Origin: Clostridium sp. CAG:448
GTDB taxonomy: Bacteria > Bacillota > Clostridia > Oscillospirales > CAG-272
Assembly: GCA_000433415.1 (NCBI GenBank)
Contig: FR890562.1
Coordinates: 1-5,610, forward strand
DNA length: 5,610 nucleotides
Direction: 5' to 3'
The position numbers were made by a program, and so were the translations under genes. Positions 1 to 4,713 of the stretch are shown in pieces; position 1 is the first letter of the stretch; each line of letters begins with the position of its first letter. Under the pieces are notes generated by a model that saw only the letters and a program-made list of their open reading frames with translations, searched no databases and was not told the origin of the DNA.

Positions 1-2
1 CC

Positions 3-125
3 ACCGATGCATCTGCAAAAGGCAACGGATGCGGCAGTGCGCTCGGATGCGGCATTCTGCTTACACTGCTTCCCGCCGTGTTCGTCACCGTTCAGAGCGG
101 AAAACGTAAAAAAGACCGCTCATAA
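3..125 (+). CDS. C-terminal end of a membrane-anchored surface/exported protein (5' end outside window)
   Basis: An open frame enters from the left edge and ends at a TAA at 123-125, leaving 40 residues. The visible part starts with a short polar stretch (TDASAKGNG), followed by CGSALGCG, a hydrophobic run of about 15 residues (ILLTLLPAVFVTV), and a basic tail (QSGKRKKDRS). Polar linker, Cys/Gly motif, one membrane helix and a positive end is the usual layout of C-terminal anchors of exported proteins in Clostridia, where the basic tail stays in the cytoplasm. There is no LPXTG sorting motif in the visible part. The stop lies 5 bases before a strong hairpin terminator, which supports this being a real gene end. 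The function of the main, missing part cannot be told. Because only the tail is seen, a small membrane protein is an alternative. Confidence 0.72.
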   Translation, partial: TDASAKGNGCGSALGCGILLTLLPAVFVTVQSGKRKKDRS

Positions 126-130
126 TGCAA

Positions 131-166
131 AAAAATGCGCTTGGGGAATCCCCCAGGCGCATTTTT
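131..166. terminator. Bidirectional Rho-independent terminator
   Basis: The left arm 131-146 (AAAAATGCGCTTGGGG) pairs with 151-166 across a four-base loop (AATC), with a single G-T wobble at 141/156. The A-run at 129-135 gives seven U in the minus-strand transcript, and the T-run at 162-166 gives five U on the plus strand. It sits 5 bases past the stop of the left-hand partial gene and about 60 bases past the stop of the lipase gene, so it can end both convergent transcripts. Confidence 0.93.
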
Positions 167-226
167 AGCAGATCGGAAATACACGCTCCGCAGAATATTG
201 TCCGCTCCGATATTAAATCAGGCTTT

Positions 227-1156
227 TTAGGCTTTTTCCGCTTGCAAAAAGTTCTTGATGTCCGCAATCACTTCATCGGCACAACGGTCGTTCAGAATCT
301 CATGGCGGCATCCATCATACAACTTCATGCAGACATCCGCTCCGGCACTTTTCAGTTTCTCATACACCGCACGCACACCATTTCCATAGTTGCCGACCGG
401 ATCATCACTTCCGGAAACCAACAGAATCGGCAGATCCTTGCGCATACCGGAGAACCATTTCCTGCAGTTGGCAAACTTATTGAGCCGCAAGAGATCTCCC
501 ATGGCGCTGAGCGTAAACTTGAATCCGGAATAGGGATCATCCTCATACTTCTTCCGCATCTCCGGCGTCGTAGTCAGCCAGGCGCTGCCGCTGTGCTCAT
601 CCTTGAAGTGCGAATTAAAGGAACCGAATGCCAGCTTCTGGACCAAGGGAGAAATATACTTATCGCCCTTGAAAAACTTTACAAAACCGATCAGTGCAAG
701 TCCCAAATTGGTCAACGGGTTCGGTCCGCCGGTTCCCATGATGACCAGTTTGTCCGGATCCACATACAAAAAGGCTGCGACGCGCACCACGAAGGATCCC
801 ATACTGTGTCCCATCAGATAATACGGCAGATCCGCGCCGTACTCCATCCGCATGGCATTTCCGAAATTGCATACATCCATCGGCAGCAAAAGCCAACCGT
901 TTTTCTTGGCGAAATATCCGAACTCTCCCGGATCCTTGGCGGTTTTTCCGTGCCCCAGATGGTCATATCCGAAACAAACATAGCCCTCTTCAGCCATTTT
1001 TCGCATGAAATCATCGTATCTGCCCATGTGCTCCGACATCCCGTGAACCACATGGAACAGCCCCTTCGGCTTTCCCTCCGGCAAATATACGACGCCGGCA
1101 AGCATATGCTCCTTGTCCGCAGACAAAATCTTTTTTTCAACTTTGGTGACTGGCAT
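227..1156 (-). CDS. Alpha/beta hydrolase, monoacylglycerol lipase/lysophospholipase-like (Hydrolase_4 family)
   Basis: The protein has 309 residues, the normal size for this family. It shows the oxyanion-side HGM motif (38-40, within VVHGMSEHMGRY), the conserved GYDHLGHG strand (63-70), the nucleophile elbow GHSMG (116-120, Ser118), a likely catalytic Asp252 in GSDDPVGNYG, and the catalytic His285 in GCRHEILND. Residues about 145-225 would form the lid over the active site. There is no signal peptide, so it should act in the cytoplasm on monoacylglycerols, lysophospholipids or similar esters; the true substrate cannot be read from sequence. The ATG at 1156 is preceded by GGAGGAAA (1163-1170) at 6 bases' spacing. 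It lies 84 bases downstream of glpK with no terminator between, so it is probably the second gene of a glpK operon. Glycerol released by the lipase would be the substrate of GlpK. Confidence 0.9.
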   Translation of the reverse strand: MPVTKVEKKILSADKEHMLAGVVYLPEGKPKGLFHVVHGMSEHMGRYDDFMRKMAEEGYVCFGYDHLGHGKTAKDPGEFGYFAKKNGWLLLPMDVCNFGNAMRMEYGADLPYYLMGHSMGSFVVRVAAFLYVDPDKLVIMGTGGPNPLTNLGLALIGFVKFFKGDKYISPLVQKLAFGSFNSHFKDEHSGSAWLTTTPEMRKKYEDDPYSGFKFTLSAMGDLLRLNKFANCRKWFSGMRKDLPILLVSGSDDPVGNYGNGVRAVYEKLKSAGADVCMKLYDGCRHEILNDRCADEVIADIKNFLQAEKA

Positions 1157-1240
1157 AATAGATTTCCTCCATTCCTACATTTCTATTACATCATTGTTTC
1201 TCCCCGCAAATGCCCGCTCACATACAGGGAAAATGACATT
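1157..1240 (-). other. Intergenic gap inside the glpK-lipase operon
   Basis: These 84 bases hold the ribosome binding site of the lipase gene (1163-1170) and nothing else I can support. No hairpin with a U-run and no good promoter is visible, which favours read-through from glpK. Confidence 0.6.
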
Positions 1241-2725
1241 TTACACAAAGCCCCGGCACGCACGCACTGCACAGTGCCATCCGTTCAACAGTTTCTCACG
1301 ATCAACGCCCGCCATCTGCGGGTGATACGTTATTCCGTCCGCGGATTTTGCGGCAATCTCCGCACGGTCACGGAAAAAGCCGGATGTCAGCCCCGCAAGA
1401 GCGGCAACACCCTTTGCCGTTGCCTCAGTACATGCGGGACAAAAGACCGGAAGAGCGGAAATATCGGACTGAAATTGCATCAGAACCGCATTCGACGCCG
1501 CGCCGCCGTCTGCCCGCAACGTTCCCAGCGCATGACCGAAATCCCCCTGCATTGCCGCAATCAGATCCTGGGTCTGGTATGCAATCGACTCTAAGGCTGC
1601 ACGGATGATATGACGGCTGCCCGTACCGCGCGTCAGCCCGAAAATTGCGCCGCGCGCGTGCATATCCCAATAGGGTGCCCCCATGCCGGAAAACGCAGGG
1701 ACAACGTACACACCACCGCTGTCTTTCGCCTTCCCTGCAAAATACTCGCTGTCTGCCGCGTCCGAAATCAGGCGCAGCTCATCTCTGAGCCACTGGATCA
1801 CCGCGCCTCCCACAAAGACGCTGCCCTCCAATGCATATTCAACCGGTTCATTCTGACACGTTGCGGCAAACGTGGTAATCAATCCGTTTTTACTGACCAC
1901 CCGTTCCGCCCCGGTGTTCGCCAGCAGAAAGCATCCGGTTCCGTAGGTATTCTTGACGTCTCCCGGCGCAAAGCAGCATTGTCCGAACAGTGCCGCCTGC
2001 TGATCTCCCGCAATGCCGCACACCGGCAAATGCGCTCCCATCAGCTCCGTATAGCCGTAAAAATCCCCACTTGCGTGTACATTTGGCAAAATTCCCTCCG
2101 GAATACCCAGAAGGCGCAAAAGATTTTTATCCCATGACAGCGTGTTGATGTTGTAAAGCATGGTGCGGGAGGCATTGGTCCGATCAGTCGCATGCACTGC
2201 GCCGCCGGTCAGCTTCCAAAGCAGCCAGGTATCCACCGTTCCGAACAGCAATTCCCCCTTTTCTGCCGACTCCCGCGCACCCGGCACATGATCCAGCATC
2301 CATCTGATCTTGGTGGCACTGAAATATGCATCCAAACGCAAACCGGTTGCCTCGGCAATGGCATCCGTATACCCTTGTGCGTCCAGTTGTTCACAAAGCG
2401 GCGCTGTACGTCTGCATTGCCAGACGATGGCATTTCCGATCGGTTTTCCCGTATACCGGTTCCACAAAACCGTCGTTTCACGCTGATTTGTGATTCCGAT
2501 CGCCGCAATTTCTTCCGGATTGACGCCGCTTTTTGCAATGCACTCGGTCATGGAGGCATATTGTCCCGCATAAATGCGCATCGGATCCTGTTCTACCCAA
2601 CCCGGTTTCGGATAAATCTGCGGGATTTCCTGCTGCGCCATGCTGACAATCCGGAAGTCCGCGTCAAACAGAATACTGCGCGCGCTGGTCGTCCCTTCGT
2701 CCAACGCCAGTATATACTTCTTCAT
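1241..2725 (-). CDS. glpK: Glycerol kinase
   Basis: GlpK transfers phosphate from ATP to glycerol, giving sn-glycerol 3-phosphate in the cytoplasm. The 494 residues are close to the usual length of about 500. FGGY-kinase landmarks are in order: the phosphate-binding DEGTTSAR (9-16), glycerol-binding NQRET (80-84, Arg82/Glu83) and Trp102, FGGY signature 1 around YFSATKIRWMLDH (134-146), catalytic Asp241 in GIAGDQQAALFGQ, the YGTGCF loop (261-266), signature 2 around GAIFGLTRGTG (359-369), and ADGGAASN (405-412) near the adenine site. The ATG at 2725 has a near-perfect AGGAGGTG (2731-2738) five bases upstream. The gene follows its own promoter and leads into the lipase gene. No glycerol facilitator or glycerol-3-phosphate dehydrogenase gene is next to it. 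The loop that carries the PTS-phosphorylated His in enterococcal GlpK appears shortened, with Glu227 at the His position. Confidence 0.97.
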   Translation of the reverse strand: MKKYILALDEGTTSARSILFDADFRIVSMAQQEIPQIYPKPGWVEQDPMRIYAGQYASMTECIAKSGVNPEEIAAIGITNQRETTVLWNRYTGKPIGNAIVWQCRRTAPLCEQLDAQGYTDAIAEATGLRLDAYFSATKIRWMLDHVPGARESAEKGELLFGTVDTWLLWKLTGGAVHATDRTNASRTMLYNINTLSWDKNLLRLLGIPEGILPNVHASGDFYGYTELMGAHLPVCGIAGDQQAALFGQCCFAPGDVKNTYGTGCFLLANTGAERVVSKNGLITTFAATCQNEPVEYALEGSVFVGGAVIQWLRDELRLISDAADSEYFAGKAKDSGGVYVVPAFSGMGAPYWDMHARGAIFGLTRGTGSRHIIRAALESIAYQTQDLIAAMQGDFGHALGTLRADGGAASNAVLMQFQSDISALPVFCPACTEATAKGVAALAGLTSGFFRDRAEIAAKSADGITYHPQMAGVDREKLLNGWHCAVRACRGFV

Positions 2726-2730
2726 TGTCC

Positions 2731-2738
2731 CACCTCCT
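2731..2738 (-). promoter_or_regulatory. glpK ribosome binding site
   Basis: On the minus strand this reads AGGAGGTG, nearly fully complementary to the 16S rRNA tail, five bases before the ATG at 2725. It fixes the start choice for glpK. Confidence 0.9.
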
Positions 2739-2754
2739 GCCGTTTCTCATACTC

Positions 2755-2783
2755 ATTTTAGCACAAAATTGTTACATTGTCAA
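2755..2783 (-). promoter_or_regulatory. Housekeeping-type promoter of the glpK-lipase operon
   Basis: On the minus strand there is a perfect -35 box TTGACA (2783-2778), a 17-base spacer (2777-2761), and a -10 box TAAAAT (2760-2755) preceded by TGC, giving an extended -10. Transcription would start near 2748, leaving a leader of only about 22 bases, too short for a riboswitch or a GlpP-type antiterminator. Confidence 0.9.
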
Positions 2784-2831
2784 TAGATTCCCCTCATACA
2801 GGACAAAGGGCGTTCGTGGTACTTGCCACAA

Positions 2832-2863
2832 AGATACCGGGGCAAACGACTGCCCCGGTATCT
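2832..2863 (-). terminator. Hairpin terminator after the lipoprotein gene
   Basis: A perfect 13-bp inverted repeat (AGATACCGGGGCA at 2832-2844, its complement at 2851-2863) encloses a six-base loop. It lies 55 bases past the stop of the lipoprotein gene and just upstream of the glpK promoter, so it would insulate the two minus-strand units. The U-run on the minus strand is weak (UCUUUGUGG), so termination may be incomplete. Confidence 0.8.
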
Positions 2864-2918
2864 CCGATCGTTTCATTTTTAGATAAGAAAACACAACATT
2901 TTCACCGCTCGATGCGAA

Positions 2919-4403
2919 TCAATTTTCCGCATCTTTCTGCAGTACCAGGAAAACACCCTGACCGCGATCCAACGGAAGCGTCAGTGTTTCCCCTTCCAGA
3001 AGATCTTCAAGTCCCTCATAACCCCAAAGTGCGGCTTCAACGGCGTGATCAAAGGTCAAAGTTACGCTCGTGTTACGCTTGGTGTCGCAATTGACAACAT
3101 ACAGTGCCTCCTGTCCGTCCTGATTCCGGAAACAACCGATCAGCACACCGTTCCCCTTTGAAACAGCGGCATCCTTCAGCCCTGCGTAGCTCTCCAGCAC
3201 CAGTTCATCCCCGTACTTGGTAATATTCGCCTTCGCTTTATCATTTCCGAAGACCATCATACCCTGGTTCTCGTAAGAGAGAAACACACCCTGCATGCCC
3301 TGCAGCTTTTTGTTGACCGACTGCACTCTCGTGTACTGGCGCGTTGTTTTGCCGTCCGCTTTCAGAATATTGGTATATTCCCATCCCTCGTAATGTTCGC
3401 AGAGAAGGAAATACAGAATTCCCTTTGAACCGAACGCCAGGTTGATATGTGCGTTTGCAAGCAACTGATTTTCGGTCGGCTCCGCCATTGTATTGCTGCC
3501 GGAGGACTGCACATAAGGAAACATCGGAATACCGGTTTCGTTTGCCACCTTCCGGAATGCGGCAAGATCCCCCATCATTCCGTTCAGATTTTCTCCGCCC
3601 TTGCCATAAGGATAATAGTCAAAGAGCAGATAGCTCGGCTTTGTTTTCTGCGCATAATCTCTGATGTAAGTCAAATAATCCCCCGTCGCGGCAGTACCGG
3701 CATAGGTAGGCAGCAGGTTGGAGAATACGGGAATATCCTCTCTTCCTTTCTCCTTGAGGAAGTCACGGATCCCCCGGGTCAGCGTTGCAAGTCCGTCCAA
3801 CTGATCCTTGTTCGGCTCATCCATCACATAAACGCCGGCAAAAGCATCCGCGTCCTCGGACGCAAGAATTTTTTCAAGCTTTTCCTTCGTATACTCCAGT
3901 TCCTGCCCGGCGGCATTGTAGTAGAGCTTCATCCCGGCAGCTTTTGCTGCCTTCAGAGACTCCAGCGACCAGGTGGGAGAGCTCCACTCCTCCAGGGTGA
4001 TCATAAATCCGATTCCGGCGTCGGCGAGCTTTTGAAATTGCTTGGCGTAATTGCCCGCTGTCGTATTATGGTCGCGCAGTGCTGAAGCGGGTGTAGACCA
4101 ACCGCCGATCGGCAAAATTGCCGTCGTTGTATTGGCACGGATGGCGTCCATTTTCTGCTTTTTGATTTCCGCATCACTGAGACCGGTTGTAACCTCCTCC
4201 GTGTCCGTTGTCGTCTTCCCTTCCGTGTTCCGCTCGGTTTCCGTCCCGGGCGCGGTCGTCACGTCGCTTCCGTCCTCGGTCCCTGCCGCAGTTGTCTCTT
4301 CACCGGTCGTTTCCGTGGTACCGTCGCCGCCGCACCCCACAATGACCGCTCCGCACAGGCAAAATACCAGTAACAGCATCATTGCTCTGTAAAATCCTTT
4401 CAT
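2919..4403 (-). CDS. Lipoprotein with TIM-barrel glycoside-hydrolase-like domain
   Basis: The 494-residue protein begins with a lipoprotein signal peptide: MKGFYR, a hydrophobic core (7-22), and a lipobox IVGC with Cys24 as the lipidation site, so it should sit on the outer face of the membrane. Residues about 25-75 are a low-complexity Thr/Glu/Gly/Asp linker. From about 92 to 345, strand-like segments recur in barrel order: TAILPIGGW, GFMITLEEW, MKLYYNAAG, GVYVMDEPN, IPVFSNLLP, YLLFDYYPYG, PMFPYVQSS, GILYFLLCEHYEGWEY. Asp195-Glu196-Pro197 at the end of strand 4 fits a clan GH-A acid/base. Residues about 375-490 look like a C-terminal beta-sandwich. The ATG at 4403 has GGAGGA (4412-4417) eight bases upstream. 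The gene is a single unit with its own promoter and terminator. I do not recognise a specific family or substrate; glycan hydrolysis or binding is inferred. Confidence 0.85.
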   Translation of the reverse strand: MKGFYRAMMLLLVFCLCGAVIVGCGGDGTTETTGEETTAAGTEDGSDVTTAPGTETERNTEGKTTTDTEEVTTGLSDAEIKKQKMDAIRANTTTAILPIGGWSTPASALRDHNTTAGNYAKQFQKLADAGIGFMITLEEWSSPTWSLESLKAAKAAGMKLYYNAAGQELEYTKEKLEKILASEDADAFAGVYVMDEPNKDQLDGLATLTRGIRDFLKEKGREDIPVFSNLLPTYAGTAATGDYLTYIRDYAQKTKPSYLLFDYYPYGKGGENLNGMMGDLAAFRKVANETGIPMFPYVQSSGSNTMAEPTENQLLANAHINLAFGSKGILYFLLCEHYEGWEYTNILKADGKTTRQYTRVQSVNKKLQGMQGVFLSYENQGMMVFGNDKAKANITKYGDELVLESYAGLKDAAVSKGNGVLIGCFRNQDGQEALYVVNCDTKRNTSVTLTFDHAVEAALWGYEGLEDLLEGETLTLPLDRGQGVFLVLQKDAEN

Positions 4404-4411
4404 CCTATCTG

Positions 4412-4417
4412 TCCTCC
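4412..4417 (-). promoter_or_regulatory. Ribosome binding site of the lipoprotein gene
   Basis: GGAGGA on the minus strand, eight bases before the ATG at 4403. This supports that ATG as the start and so the full signal peptide. Confidence 0.85.
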
Positions 4418-4455
4418 AAATCTTTCACTTGTAATTCGGTTCTTCCGTACACACC

Positions 4456-4484
4456 ATTGTAACAGATGGATTGGTTTCTGTCAA
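4456..4484 (-). promoter_or_regulatory. Promoter of the lipoprotein gene
   Basis: On the minus strand: perfect -35 TTGACA (4484-4479), 17-base spacer (4478-4462), and -10 TACAAT (4461-4456) with TGT directly before it as an extended -10. The start would be near 4449, giving a leader of about 45 bases. Confidence 0.9.
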
Positions 4485-4509
4485 CCATTTTCCGACAAAT
4501 CACACCTAT

Positions 4510-4532
4510 TTTTTGCACGTATCGCACAAAAA
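4510..4532. repeat. Imperfect palindrome, possible operator
   Basis: The 23 bases from TTTTTG to CAAAAA match their own reverse complement at the outer six bases on each side and at the inner CG pairs, following the pattern TTTTTGnnCGnnnCGnnCAAAAA. It lies 25 bases upstream of the lipoprotein -35 box and about 107 bases upstream of the kinase -35 box. This is a place where an activator or a shared regulator could bind, but the A/T flanks make chance symmetry possible. Confidence 0.35.
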
Positions 4533-4639
4533 TGCACCTGCAGACCGTCGCAAACCCGATGTATCCGTCACATTGCTTTGCTTCCGGTCACAAAGCCGGT
4601 ATCATTGCATATTTCTTCCGTTGAATGTACCGTTTTCTC

Positions 4640-4668
4640 TTGCAAAAAAGACCGCCGTGTGGTATGAT
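4640..4668 (+). promoter_or_regulatory. Promoter of the sugar-kinase gene
   Basis: A -35-like TTGCAA (4640-4645), a 17-base spacer (4646-4662) and a good -10 TATGAT (4663-4668) preceded by TGG as an extended -10. The -35 matches consensus at four of six positions, so this promoter is weaker than the two minus-strand ones and may need help from a regulator. The start would be near 4675, leaving about 39 bases of leader. Confidence 0.75.
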
Positions 4669-4698
4669 GGAGGAAATAAAAAACACAGAAAAGACCGT

Positions 4699-4705
4699 AA
4701 AGGAG
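4699..4705 (+). promoter_or_regulatory. Ribosome binding site that selects a GTG start
   Basis: AAAGGAG lies eight bases before the GTG at 4714. The reading frame is open further upstream with no in-frame ATG nearby. Another in-frame GTG at 4657 lacks a ribosome binding site and overlaps the promoter, so 4714 is the best start. Confidence 0.8.
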
Positions 4706-4713
4706 ATTCCACA

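Larger units (their letters stand above)
4404..4713. other. Divergent intergenic region between the lipoprotein and sugar-kinase genes
   Basis: These 310 bases contain the lipoprotein promoter (4456-4484), the kinase promoter (4640-4668), the two ribosome binding sites, and a middle part (about 4485-4639) without a gene. The middle part has an imperfect AT-flanked palindrome (4510-4532), three GCAC repeats and three TCACA motifs, which could be regulator sites. I see no terminator hairpin, RNA gene or convincing small gene. Confidence 0.6.

Noticed and set aside
172..211. ATCGGA / TCCGAT inverted repeat between the lipase stop and the hairpin
   Set aside because: A six-base stem with a loop of nearly 30 bases and no U-run; the hairpin at 131-166 is a far better terminator.
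125..1594. A 489-codon open frame on the + strand antisense to the lipase and glpK genes
   Set aside because: It overlaps two well-supported genes, has no recognisable family motif or ribosome binding site, runs through the terminator hairpin, and is explained by the codon use of the opposite strand.
2767..2785. ATTG-n9-CAAT dyad overlapping the glpK -35 box as an operator
   Set aside because: Only four bases match at each end and part of that is the -35 consensus itself, so it is not enough to call a repressor site.
2726..2918. Search for a catabolite-response (cre) site near glpK
   Set aside because: No sequence close to the TGNAANCGNTTNCA pattern was found in the gap; partial CG-centred matches lack the required spacing.
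3447..4085. A 212-codon open frame on the + strand antisense to the lipoprotein
   Set aside because: No motif, promoter or ribosome binding site; the minus-strand gene has signal peptide, promoter and terminator all in place.
4051..4392. A Val/Ser-rich open frame on the + strand that could resemble a small membrane protein
   Set aside because: It is the mirror of the Thr/Glu-rich linker and signal peptide of the lipoprotein, and its low complexity follows from that.
4664..4669. ATGATG as an alternative start for the sugar kinase
   Set aside because: Neither ATG is in the kinase frame, and both overlap the -10 box or lie upstream of the likely transcription start.
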